Of a stretch of DNA of 40,955 nucleotides, positions 19,357 through 27,031 are shown in pieces. The stretch lies in NCBI GenBank assembly GCA_013203785.1, contig JABMPJ010000040.1:1-40955 (forward strand). Reading direction: 5' to 3'. This stretch comes from Lentisphaerota bacterium. GTDB taxonomy: Bacteria > Verrucomicrobiota > Kiritimatiellia > UBA8416 > JABMPJ01. The notes beneath the pieces are model-generated. The model was not told the origin of the DNA, ran no database searches, and saw only the letters and a program-made list of their open reading frames with translations. A program made the translations under genes and the position numbers. Within the stretch, counting starts at the first letter, position 1; the number at the start of each line of letters is the position of its first letter.

Positions 19357-20307
19357 ATGAGATTGAATGAATTGGAAGACTTCCGCTATCCGCGTCGCCG
19401 CCCTTGGTTGCTCTTAGTGATTCTGGCCGTAGTCGCTCTGATTATCTGGCAACGCGTGATCCGTAAGCCCTCCGAGAAGAGCCTCCCCGAGGCGGGCACC
19501 AGCGTGGAGCGCGTCGACGACGTGGCGGCTTCAGTGCCTGATGGTGTGCGGACCAAGGAGGAGGCTCCGGCCCCACCGGCGGATGTGGCCGGGCTTCTTG
19601 CCCAAGCCAGCACGCTGGAGTCGAAGGACAAGCTGCTCGAAGCGCGGTCCTGCTATCTGGCACTATTGGACCGCGGGGTGGGTGGTCGCGCCAGGAGTGA
19701 CGCCGAAGTAGCCCTGGCTCGTATCCATATGACGCTCATCAAGACCGTGCGTCCTATGCCCGAGAAGGTCGATGTCATCGTCAAGTCCGGCGAATCCCTC
19801 GAGCGGATCGCGCGCCGATACGGCACCACGGTCGATCTGATCCAAGTGGCCAACCACGTCAGGAATCCCAATCTGATCCGAGCCGGAGACCACCTTCGGG
19901 TCTTTACTGGAAAGTTTGCTCTGACCGCCAGCAAACGGCGCAACGACCTCGTCGTGACGATGAACGGCAAGTTCTTCGCCCGCTATGGCGTGGGCAGCGG
20001 CCGTCACGGCAAGACCCCCGTCGGCAGGTTTATGTTGACCGAGAAGATTAAAGAACCCGTCTGGTGGCGGCCGGATGGCAAAGAGATTCCCTTTGGACAT
20101 GAGGAGAACATTCTGGGGACGCGCTGGATGACACTGCGCGCTCAGGAGGGAACGCCTGATGTTCGCGGGTACGGCATCCACGGCACCTGGGATGATGCCT
20201 CGATTGGGAAAGCCGAGAGCGCCGGCTGCCTGCGCATGCGCAATCGCGATGTTGAGGAGCTCTTTCTCTATATCCCCAGCCGCACGCCGGTTACGATTGT
20301 GGAGTAG
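19357..20307 (+). CDS. Membrane-anchored LysM / L,D-transpeptidase (YkuD family)
   Basis: This 316-residue enzyme is predicted to crosslink peptidoglycan or attach proteins to it in the periplasm. A single N-terminal transmembrane segment lies at about residues 18-37, followed by an Ala/Pro-rich linker and a short helical segment. A LysM peptidoglycan-binding domain follows at about 139-186 (motifs SGESLERIARRYG and AGDHLRVF). The C-terminal YkuD domain has the catalytic pattern GIHGTW (His275) and SAGCLRM (Cys291). I used the ATG at 19357; a GTG at 19351 in frame is the alternative. It follows the lipoprotein gene by about 27 bases and closes the giant-protein run. It could anchor surface protein to the wall, which is inference from position only. 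Confidence 0.92.
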   Translation: MRLNELEDFRYPRRRPWLLLVILAVVALIIWQRVIRKPSEKSLPEAGTSVERVDDVAASVPDGVRTKEEAPAPPADVAGLLAQASTLESKDKLLEARSCYLALLDRGVGGRARSDAEVALARIHMTLIKTVRPMPEKVDVIVKSGESLERIARRYGTTVDLIQVANHVRNPNLIRAGDHLRVFTGKFALTASKRRNDLVVTMNGKFFARYGVGSGRHGKTPVGRFMLTEKIKEPVWWRPDGKEIPFGHEENILGTRWMTLRAQEGTPDVRGYGIHGTWDDASIGKAESAGCLRMRNRDVEELFLYIPSRTPVTIVE

Positions 20308-20310
20308 GTT

Positions 20311-20390
20311 GGCGTGCCCGGCCTCACTAGCATGGTTTTAGTTCAATGCTGATGATTTCACCATGCCGCGGCTAGCGCAACGGGCACACC
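20311..20390. terminator. Possible two-way terminator between convergent genes
   Basis: GGCGTGCCCG (20311-20320) and CGGGCACACC (20381-20390) pair at 9 of 10 positions. CATGG/CCATG (331-335 and 361-365 of the same kilobase) pair inside. The structure overlaps the last codons of the minus-strand gene. There is no clear T run, so this is a weak call. Confidence 0.3.
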
Positions 20391-20751
20391 GCACGCCGAT
20401 GTACCAGTGAGTCCAAGCATTCTGCTGGTAAGGTTGAAGTCTGCGCCCAAAGCCGGCACAGTCGGGACAGATTTTATATTGCCGGTTTATCTCTCCCGCG
20501 ACCGTGTAGCCTATTCCTTGACACACGGGGCAGCGGTAACGTACGGATTGTTGCTTCCGTGCCCCTGCTGTTGTTTTGCGAACGAGGTATCCTTCGCCAT
20601 GGCACGGGCTACAGACAATCTTTCCTCTTGAGGGAAGGTGCTGATCGGGACCGACTTGCTCCACCGCAGCGGACCTCGCGGTCATTACGCGGTTCTGGTA
20701 AACGAAATAGCCGACGACGCAAACCAGAACGAAAATAATCAGTATGCGCAA
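20338..20751 (-). CDS. Membrane-anchored protein with DnaJ-type CxxCxGxG zinc-finger motifs
   Basis: This 137-residue protein has an N-terminal transmembrane helix (about residues 2-20). Four CxxC motifs follow, spaced like the zinc-binding central domain of DnaJ: CSPCHGEG, CPVCQGIG, CPDCAGFG and CARCASRG. There is no J domain and no DnaJ C-terminal substrate domain. The start codon is TTG at 20751, supported by a GGGGGAG site 6 bases upstream; no ATG in frame gives the helix. The predicted topology puts the zinc domain after a single anchor. Related cysteine-rich domains hold unfolded proteins or carry out thiol chemistry, so a redox or chaperone role is possible but not shown. It stands alone, convergent with the L,D-transpeptidase gene. 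Confidence 0.8.
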   Translation of the reverse strand: MRILIIFVLVCVVGYFVYQNRVMTARSAAVEQVGPDQHLPSRGKIVCSPCHGEGYLVRKTTAGARKQQSVRYRCPVCQGIGYTVAGEINRQYKICPDCAGFGRRLQPYQQNAWTHWYIGVRCARCASRGMVKSSALN

Positions 20752-20881
20752 GCTGCTCCCCCTGTAGAAAGTACGGTGAGAGGTGTAAGTCTAGGAATTG
20801 AAACTGGGATTGCCAACAAGAAAACGCCAGTCATGCGCTGTGAGCTGCTGTAGATCAGCCATGAGGATGTTTATGGTTACC

Positions 20882-20910
20882 TGTTGATCCTGTGCTCCCA
20901 GTAGTATATT
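20882..20910 (+). promoter_or_regulatory. Likely promoter of the zinc-ribbon membrane protein
   Basis: A good -10 box TATATT (20905-20910) lies 17 bases after TGTTGA (20882-20887), or 15 bases after TTGATC (20884-20889). It is about 70 bases upstream of the chosen GTG start at 20982, in the divergent region between two small zinc-protein genes. Confidence 0.4.
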
Positions 20911-20981
20911 CTCGCCACGGTAATGTGGGGATGCTGTGGGTGAGAAGAGGTCGTGAGAGGGTCTCTGCGAGGGAGGAAGAC

Positions 20982-21671
20982 GTGAGCAAAACAGTGCGCT
21001 GTCCAAAGTGTGATTCGAAGAATACCGAAGAGCGGATTTTCTGCTACAACTGTGGAGGGATACTCACGGTGCTGGCAGCCAAGGAGCAGCGTGTTCATCG
21101 TCAGCATGTGCGTGCGGTGCGGCGGTCGGCAGTGATGCTTGTGCTTATCGGCCTACTGGCTTGTGTCGGACTGGCGCTATGGAGCCCTCAAGGCGCTGTG
21201 GGTGCGGTGGGCTCCTCTGGTGAGGCCGCAGTAACGTCTCAAAACCTATATAACCTCCGGCTGATGGACGGCGGAAAGGTAGAGCTGGGACGTGATTTTA
21301 GTGAGGTAAGTGTCAACGCCTACCTTCAAGAGTTCTGTGCTGAGGACCTTGGCTTCGATGCTGTATCCGTGCAGTTACTTCCAGAGAAACTCCGGCTGAG
21401 AATTAGGGGGGAGCTTGGAGCGTGGACCTGTGCGGGCTATGGTCTATCCCCTACGCTGACCCGTGAATTTGTGCTGGCTGTGGAAGACCATGGTGTCGTG
21501 ATGGAGCGTGCCTTGGTCGGGCACCTACCGTTGCCGACCGTATTGGCTCGGAGGTCCTTTGCTCTGTTGAAGCATGAGCTGGCCGATGCGCCATGCCTGA
21601 AGATGCTTGGGACGGCGCGGCATGTTGCGGTCAACAAGGGGCGACTGCATATAAGTTTTGGGGGCGACTGA
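20982..21671 (+). CDS. Zinc-ribbon membrane protein of unknown function
   Basis: This 229-residue protein begins with a four-cysteine zinc ribbon (CPKCDSKNTEERIFCYNC: Cys7, Cys10, Cys21, Cys24). A basic linker and one transmembrane helix (about 53-72) follow. The roughly 150-residue C-terminal domain has no recognised family; it has mixed alpha/beta character and mentions of predicted strands near LYNLRLMDGGKVEL. I chose GTG at 20982 because GGGAGGAAGA lies just upstream and the ribbon then starts the protein; the frame is open back to 20892, but those residues do not look like a domain. The ribbon should be cytoplasmic and the C-terminal domain outside. The next gene, aspS, has its own promoter-like sequence, so it is probably monocistronic. 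Confidence 0.75.
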   Translation: MSKTVRCPKCDSKNTEERIFCYNCGGILTVLAAKEQRVHRQHVRAVRRSAVMLVLIGLLACVGLALWSPQGAVGAVGSSGEAAVTSQNLYNLRLMDGGKVELGRDFSEVSVNAYLQEFCAEDLGFDAVSVQLLPEKLRLRIRGELGAWTCAGYGLSPTLTREFVLAVEDHGVVMERALVGHLPLPTVLARRSFALLKHELADAPCLKMLGTARHVAVNKGRLHISFGGD

Positions 21672-21749
21672 GATCGACAGCGGAATCACGCCGCTCACCT
21701 GACTCGTACTCATTCATGGTTTGACCAGGCTCAGGATCAAGCTCGGGCC

Positions 21750-21778
21750 TTGTTCTTGCGGCGCACGTCTGCTAGATT
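21750..21778 (+). promoter_or_regulatory. Likely promoter of aspS-uvrB
   Basis: TTGTTC (21750-21755) and TAGATT (21773-21778) are exactly 17 bases apart, and the -10 lies 39 bases before the aspS start codon. The pattern fits a sigma-70-type promoter. TTGACC at 21721 has no -10 partner at the right distance. Confidence 0.4.
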
Positions 21779-21817
21779 TCCGAATTCACATTTACCCATG
21801 AGGCAGGGATATAGGTC

Positions 21818-23623
21818 ATGCATAAGTACAGAACTCATACCTGTGGCGAGTTACGATCCGAGAACGATGGGGCAGAGGTCCGTCTGTCGGGCTGGATTTT
21901 TAGGAAGCGCGACCACGGCAGCCTTCTTTTTGTGGACCTGCGCGACCATTACGGCCTGACGCAGGTCGTGGTGCAACCCGATTCACCCTTTTTCGATGAA
22001 TGCCAGCGGCTGCGCCTCGAAAGCGTCATCACGGTGACCGGGAGGGTCGAGGCCCGATCGGACGAGACCGTCAATCATAAGATGCCGACCGGCGCGATCG
22101 AGGTCGTGGCCGAAACCCTCACGATTGAGAGTGCCTCTGAACCGACACCCCTCTATCTTGCCGGTGATGAAGATGGCCCCGAGGATCAGCGTTTGCGCTA
22201 CCGCTACCTGGACCTGCGCCGCGAACGACTGCACAACAACATCATGCTACGCTCCCGCGTTATTTCAAGTATCCGCCGGCGCATGACCGCCCACGGGTTT
22301 GAAGAGTTTCAGACTCCCATCCTGACGTGCAGCTCCCCCGAGGGCGCGCGGGACTATCTGGTGCCCAGCCGCATCCATCCGGGTCAATTTTACGCTCTAC
22401 CGCAGGCACCGCAGCTCTTCAAACAATTGCTCATGGTGGCCGGTTTCGATCGCTATTTCCAGATAGCGCCCTGCTTCCGAGATGAGGACGCGCGCGCCGA
22501 TCGCTCGCCTGGGGAGTTTTATCAGCTCGATGTTGAGATGTCATTCGTGACTCAGGATGAGCTGTTCGAGGTGATCGAAGATGTCCTCGCGGGCATTTTT
22601 GATGAGTTTTCAGAGAAGAAGATTGCGGTCGCGCCCTTCCCGCGTATCCCTTATGCCGAGGCCATGGTGAAATATGGCTCCGATAAGCCCGACCTGCGTA
22701 TTCCTATTGAGATGGTTGATGTGTCGGATATCTTCGCCACAAGTGGGTTCAACGCGTTCAAAAGCGTGGTGGCCAGCGGCGGGGTGGTACGCGCCATACC
22801 GGTCAAGAATGTAGCCTCACAGCCGCGCAGCTTTTTCGACAAACTCGTCGGCTTTGCCACCGAACAGGGAGGCAAAGGGTTGGCCTATCTGGTCTGGGAC
22901 GGGGAGAAGGTCAAGGGTCCCATTCTCAAGTTCCTCGCCGAAGAGGAGCTGACGGCCCTGGTGGAGCGCTGCAACGTGACCGACCAGGACGCGGTCTTTT
23001 TTGTCTCCGACAAGCCTGGCCTGGCCTCATCTATCAGCGGTGCCATACGCGTCAAGTTGGGGCAGGATCTGGGCCTCATTGCGGATGATGTTTTCCACTT
23101 CTGCTGGGTGGTGGATTTCCCAATGTTCGAGTTCGACGCCGAGACCCAGAGCATCATCTTCTCGCACAACCCCTTCTCTATGCCGCAGGGGGGGCTCGAA
23201 GCGCTTGAGACCAAGGATCCTCTCGAGGTGCTGGCGTACCAGTATGATATCGTCTGCAACGGCGTGGAGCTCTCCAGCGGTGCCATCCGTAATCATACGC
23301 CTGATGTCATGTATAAGGCCTTTGAGATTGCCGGCTATGATCCCTCGGTGGTCGAGGAGCAGTTCCCCTCGCTGCTGAACGCATTTAAGTACGGCGCACC
23401 TCCTCACGGTGGTATTGCCCCGGGCATTGACCGTATCGTCATGCTGCTTGCCAACGAAAGCAATATCCGTGAGGTCATCGCTTTCCCCATGAACCAGCGT
23501 GCTCAGGACCTCATGATGGGCTCACCCAGTGAAGTCTCGATCCAACAGCTCCGCGAGCTCCACCTCAAACTGAATCTTCCTAAGAAGCAGAGCGGGGCCG
23601 AGAGCGATGGCAGCAACATTTGA
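21818..23623 (+). CDS. aspS: Aspartyl-tRNA synthetase, probably non-discriminating
   Basis: This 601-residue cytoplasmic class II synthetase charges tRNA with aspartate. The N-terminal OB-fold anticodon domain (about 1-105) is followed by the catalytic core with motif 2 ([19 protein letters not shown]) and motif 3 ([13 protein letters not shown]). The bacterial-type GAD insertion lies at about 290-420. The aspartate-binding segment is [11 protein letters not shown], a small variation on the usual QSPQLFKQ. In the anticodon-binding loop, residue 33 is His (RKRDHGS), where strictly Asp-specific enzymes such as that of E. coli have Leu. A His here is associated with enzymes that also charge tRNA-Asn. 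The 3' end overlaps uvrB by 17 bases, suggesting co-transcription. Confidence 0.97.
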   Translation: MHKYRTHTCGELRSENDGAEVRLSGWIFRKRDHGSLLFVDLRDHYGLTQVVVQPDSPFFDECQRLRLESVITVTGRVEARSDETVNHKMPTGAIEVVAETLTIESASEPTPLYLAGDEDGPEDQRLRYRYLDLRRERLHNNIMLRSRVISSIRRRMTAHGFEEFQTPILTCSSPEGARDYLVPSRIHPGQFYALPQAPQLFKQLLMVAGFDRYFQIAPCFRDEDARADRSPGEFYQLDVEMSFVTQDELFEVIEDVLAGIFDEFSEKKIAVAPFPRIPYAEAMVKYGSDKPDLRIPIEMVDVSDIFATSGFNAFKSVVASGGVVRAIPVKNVASQPRSFFDKLVGFATEQGGKGLAYLVWDGEKVKGPILKFLAEEELTALVERCNVTDQDAVFFVSDKPGLASSISGAIRVKLGQDLGLIADDVFHFCWVVDFPMFEFDAETQSIIFSHNPFSMPQGGLEALETKDPLEVLAYQYDIVCNGVELSSGAIRNHTPDVMYKAFEIAGYDPSVVEEQFPSLLNAFKYGAPPHGGIAPGIDRIVMLLANESNIREVIAFPMNQRAQDLMMGSPSEVSIQQLRELHLKLNLPKKQSGAESDGSNI

Positions 23624-25574
23624 CCTGGTAGCACCCTTTGAGCCGACCGGCGATCAGCCTGCCGCCATTGAGGCGCTCTGCCGACAGTTCTCCGCTGGTA
23701 ATCGCTTTGCGGTGCTCGAGGGCGTCACCGGTTCAGGCAAAACCTTCACCATGGCCAATGTTATTGCGCGGCTTTCGCAGCCAGCCCTCATCATCTCGCA
23801 CAATAAGACACTGGCGGCCCAACTCTACGGCGAGCTCAAGGAGTTCTTTCCCAACAATGCCGTCGAGTACTTCATCAGCTATTATGACTACTATCAGCCC
23901 GAGGCCTATATTCCCCAAACCGACACCTACATCGAGAAAGACGCCTCGATCAATCAGGAGATAGAGCGACTCCGGCTCTCGGCCACCAACTCCCTGGTAG
24001 GACGAGAGGATGTGATTATCGTGGCCTCCGTCTCCTGCATTTACGGCCTCGGCTCGCCGGAGGATTATGCCGATATGCTCGTTCGGATCGACGTCGGCAC
24101 CGCGGTGGATCGTGATGAGATGCTGGCCCGTCTGGTCGAGATCCAGTACACCCGTAACGATTTCGAGCCTTCACCGGGCACCTTCAGGGTGCGCGGGGAT
24201 ACCGTCGATATTTTCCCTTCTTATGCCCAGATCGGCCTGCGTATCGATTTTTTCGGTGATGACGTTGAGGCGATCTGGCAGATCGATCCGCTCACAGGCA
24301 ACAAGGATCACGGCCTCTCACGGGCGCTCATCTCCCCGGCCAAGCATTTCGTCTTGCCCGAGGCCAAGCTCGCCCCAGCTATCAAGCGGATCAAGGCCGA
24401 AGCGCGCGAGCGGGTGGCCTGGTTTGAGGCGCAGGGCAAGCTGTTGGAGGCCCAACGCCTCCAACAGCGAACGATGTTCGATATCGAGATGCTGACCGAA
24501 ATTGGCTATTGCTCCGGGATTGAGAACTATTCGCGCCATTTCAGCGGGCGCCAGGCCGGGGAGCCACCGGATTGCCTGCTGGACTATTTTCCCGACTCCT
24601 TCCTGACCATTATTGACGAATCGCACGTCACGCTCCCACAGGTGCGCGCGATGTACAATGGCGACCAGGCTCGTAAAGGCACGCTGGTGGAGCACGGCTT
24701 CCGGCTGCCCTCTGCCAAAGACAATCGTCCGCTCGCCTTTGATGAGTTCCTCGACCATGTCGGCCCTATTCTGTTTGCCTCCGCCACGCCGGGGGCCTAC
24801 GAACGCGAGGTGGTGCCCAACCCGGTTCCGCAAGTGATCCGTCCGACAGGCTTGATTGATCCACCCGTCACGGTACGCCCTCTCGATGGACAGATTGATG
24901 ACCTGATGGAAGAGGTCCGTCACCATGCCGAGCGTGATGAGCGGGTTCTCGTGACGACCCTCACCAAGCGGACGGCTGAAGACCTGGCGGCCTATTTTCG
25001 CGAGGCGGGCCTACGGGTCGAGTACCTCCACTCGGATATCACAGCCCTCGATCGCGTCGAAGTACTCTCGCGACTACGACAGGGCGATTTCGACTGCCTG
25101 GTGGGTATCAACCTGTTGCGCGAGGGATTGGATCTCCCTGAGGTTGCTTTGGTCGCGATCCTGGATGCCGACAAGGAGGGGTTTCTCCGTTCTGAGACCG
25201 CTCTGATCCAGGTGGCCGGTCGTGCGGCGCGCCATGTCGACGGCAAGGTCATCCTCTATGCCGATCGTATCACCAACTCCATGCAGCGCATGATGGACGT
25301 CACACAGGAGCGCCGCGAACACCAGATTGTCTATAATAGAGAACACGCCATCACCCCGGCGGGCATCAAGAAGGCGATTAACTACGGCACGATCCTGCGT
25401 GAACGAAGCAACGATATTGAGAAACGCGTCGTCAAAGAGGATGGTGTAGAGTACGACCTCTACAAGGCGATTGAAGAGCTCGAACGCGAGATGCTAGAAG
25501 CCGCCCAAGCCCTCGAATACGAACGGGCCGCTATCCTGCGTGATGAGATCCGGGAGCTGAAGCGGGAGCGCTAA
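23607..25574 (+). CDS. uvrB: Excinuclease ABC subunit B
   Basis: This 655-residue protein is the damage-verifying helicase-like subunit of nucleotide excision repair. Walker A GVTGSGKT is at residues 39-46. The DNA-clamping beta-hairpin region ([25 protein letters not shown], just past residue 90) is intact. A DESH helicase motif II, the C-terminal helicase domain ([11 protein letters not shown]) and a final UVR domain for UvrA/UvrC contact ([19 protein letters not shown]) are all present. The length is typical. Translation starts inside the aspS 3' end (17-base overlap), so it probably depends on aspS translation. It is followed 19 bases later by a long nested palindrome. Confidence 0.98.
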   Translation: MAATFDLVAPFEPTGDQPAAIEALCRQFSAGNRFAVLEGVTGSGKTFTMANVIARLSQPALIISHNKTLAAQLYGELKEFFPNNAVEYFISYYDYYQPEAYIPQTDTYIEKDASINQEIERLRLSATNSLVGREDVIIVASVSCIYGLGSPEDYADMLVRIDVGTAVDRDEMLARLVEIQYTRNDFEPSPGTFRVRGDTVDIFPSYAQIGLRIDFFGDDVEAIWQIDPLTGNKDHGLSRALISPAKHFVLPEAKLAPAIKRIKAEARERVAWFEAQGKLLEAQRLQQRTMFDIEMLTEIGYCSGIENYSRHFSGRQAGEPPDCLLDYFPDSFLTIIDESHVTLPQVRAMYNGDQARKGTLVEHGFRLPSAKDNRPLAFDEFLDHVGPILFASATPGAYEREVVPNPVPQVIRPTGLIDPPVTVRPLDGQIDDLMEEVRHHAERDERVLVTTLTKRTAEDLAAYFREAGLRVEYLHSDITALDRVEVLSRLRQGDFDCLVGINLLREGLDLPEVALVAILDADKEGFLRSETALIQVAGRAARHVDGKVILYADRITNSMQRMMDVTQERREHQIVYNREHAITPAGIKKAINYGTILRERSNDIEKRVVKEDGVEYDLYKAIEELEREMLEAAQALEYERAAILRDEIRELKRER

Positions 25575-25593
25575 AGGAGGGAGAGGGAGGCTG

Positions 25594-25728
25594 CCCGCAG
25601 ATGACGCAGATCTGCGCAGATGGGATGGGAATGTTGCGAGAATCGATCAGCGGGGTATCCCCCGCTGGGCTCTTCTCGCAACATCTCCTTCTCTCTCCTC
25701 ATCTGCGTCTATCTGCGTCATCTGCGGG
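25594..25728. repeat. Nested palindromic element after uvrB
   Basis: Three stems nest in one 135-base structure. The outer arms 25594-25622 and 25700-25728 are 29 bases long and pair at 26 positions. The middle arms 25631-25642 and 25673-25684 are perfect over 12 bases. A central hairpin, 25648-25655 with 25660-25667, is perfect over 8 bases with loop TATC. The right outer arm overlaps the 3' end of the small minus-strand gene that ends at 25718. This looks like a non-autonomous palindromic mobile repeat, and it could also stop transcription from both sides. Confidence 0.85.
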
Positions 25729-26020
25729 CCGTCTTCTTCGCAGGCACAGATCCATCCGGTTCGAGCCACTCGTGCGTTACGGCCCAGGCCGTGAACTGTT
25801 TGACGAGATTGTCCCATCCGCAGCCATAGGCCGTGGTATCGGTATGGGCGAACTCGTCCATGATGCGGTTGACGATGCCCTGCACCGACTGTCGCGCTTT
25901 CATGATCGAGAGCCATGTCTTGGCGAGGCGGACGATATGCTGTTCATCCGGATGTGCTCCCGGCCGGTCATACGTGGCGATCAAAGCAAAGGCTTGTTTT
26001 CGGGCGGCATCAGGTGGCAT
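25718..26020 (-). CDS. Small hypothetical protein
   Basis: This reading frame encodes 100 residues with no recognised domain. The sequence is mostly predicted helix, with a Trp-rich patch (GWDNLVKQFTAWAVTHEW) and a basic C-terminus (KKTARR). Support for it being real is a GAGGAA ribosome binding site about 5 bases before the ATG, sound amino acid composition, and lack of a better frame on either strand. The last codons are formed by the right arm of the uvrB-distal palindrome, so the C-terminus may have been rewritten by insertion of that repeat. It is convergent with uvrB and divergent from the NIF3 gene. Confidence 0.55.
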   Translation of the reverse strand: MPPDAARKQAFALIATYDRPGAHPDEQHIVRLAKTWLSIMKARQSVQGIVNRIMDEFAHTDTTAYGCGWDNLVKQFTAWAVTHEWLEPDGSVPAKKTARR

Positions 26021-26162
26021 GCTTGTTCCTCGGTGGGTCGAGGGATAGTGTAAGGTGATGCCCGGACTGTCAAGAACGCGGATTGGTGCCGGTCGGTTTG
26101 GTGCGTATCTGCAACTTGCTGCAAAGCAGTAGATTGGCAGACGTCACTATTCTTCATAGTCG

Positions 26163-26209
26163 TAATCCTGCTCGTAATCGTAATCCGATTACGATTACGA
26201 GCAGGATTA
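26163..26209. repeat. Perfect 22-bp-arm palindrome upstream of the NIF3 gene
   Basis: Arms 26163-26184 and 26188-26209 are exact reverse complements around a CCG loop. The arms are built from repeated GTAATC/GATTAC units. The element is AT-rich compared with its surroundings and lies 66 bases before the NIF3 start codon, in the divergent region from the small gene ending at 25718. It may be a dispersed repeat, or an RNA or DNA hairpin affecting expression. Confidence 0.9.
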
Positions 26210-26275
26210 TGATTACGATTGACTCAAGTGCAGGGAATCGCAGTGCCCTATGTAGCTGGGCGAAGAGGAGCATGC

Positions 26276-27031
26276 ATGGACGTATCGACCGTGGCCGCAT
26301 ATCTTGACCGGGAACTCCGCATCGCTGACTTCGAGGATAGCTCCCATAACGGGCTACAAGTCGCCAACTCGGGTCGGCTCAAGAAGGTCTGCTGTGGGGT
26401 CGACGCCTCTCTTGATTTCTTTGAGTTGGCTGCCGAGCGCGGTGCCGACATGGCGATCTGTCACCATGGGATCAGCTGGGGTGACTCGCTCGCCAGGATT
26501 AGCGGGCTGAACTATCGGCGCCTCTCCACCTTGCTGAAGTACGACGTGGCCCTCTATGCCTGCCACCTGCCCCTGGACGCGCACCCCGTTCTCGGCAACA
26601 ACGCGCAAATTTGTCGCGCTCTCGGCCTGAAGCGGCTCAAGCCCTTTGGGATGTATCATGGCAAGGAGATTGGATTTGAAGGGGTATTGTCCCGCCCCAA
26701 GCGGTTTACAACTTTTTTGAACCACGTCACCGAGTGCATCGGCCCGCCGCTGCATGCCTGGGATTTTGGACGTAAGATGGTCGAGCGCGTCGCCGTGGTG
26801 TCGGGGGGAGCCGCCGGGGAAATTGCCGAAGCGGGGGACAAGGACATCGATGTCTACATATCCGGCGAGCAGACTCTTGCCGCCTACAACCTGGCGAGGG
26901 AGTACGGCATCAATGCCATATTCGCAGGCCACTACGCCACTGAACGCTTCGGCGTCATCGCTGTGGGAGAACGACTCAAGAAGCGCTTCGGTCTCGAGGT
27001 GGAATTCATAGACACGGGCATCACGGTGTGA
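26276..27031 (+). CDS. NIF3-like dinuclear metal-centre protein
   Basis: This 251-residue protein belongs to the NIF3/YbgI (GTP cyclohydrolase I type 2-like) family, which forms hexamers with two metal ions per subunit; its substrate is not settled. Metal-ligand motifs are visible as ICHHG (His63, His64), HLPLDAHP (Asp100 region) and GHYATERFG near the C-terminus. The start at 26276 is preceded by AGAGGAG; the frame is open back to 26219, but that lacks a ribosome site and would run into the palindrome. It overlaps the next gene by 4 bases (GTGA). Confidence 0.93.
   Translation: MDVSTVAAYLDRELRIADFEDSSHNGLQVANSGRLKKVCCGVDASLDFFELAAERGADMAICHHGISWGDSLARISGLNYRRLSTLLKYDVALYACHLPLDAHPVLGNNAQICRALGLKRLKPFGMYHGKEIGFEGVLSRPKRFTTFLNHVTECIGPPLHAWDFGRKMVERVAVVSGGAAGEIAEAGDKDIDVYISGEQTLAAYNLAREYGINAIFAGHYATERFGVIAVGERLKKRFGLEVEFIDTGITV

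Noticed and set aside
25594..26209. CRISPR array, because of repeated palindromic units
   Set aside because: There is no regular repeat-spacer pattern; the units are single foldbacks.
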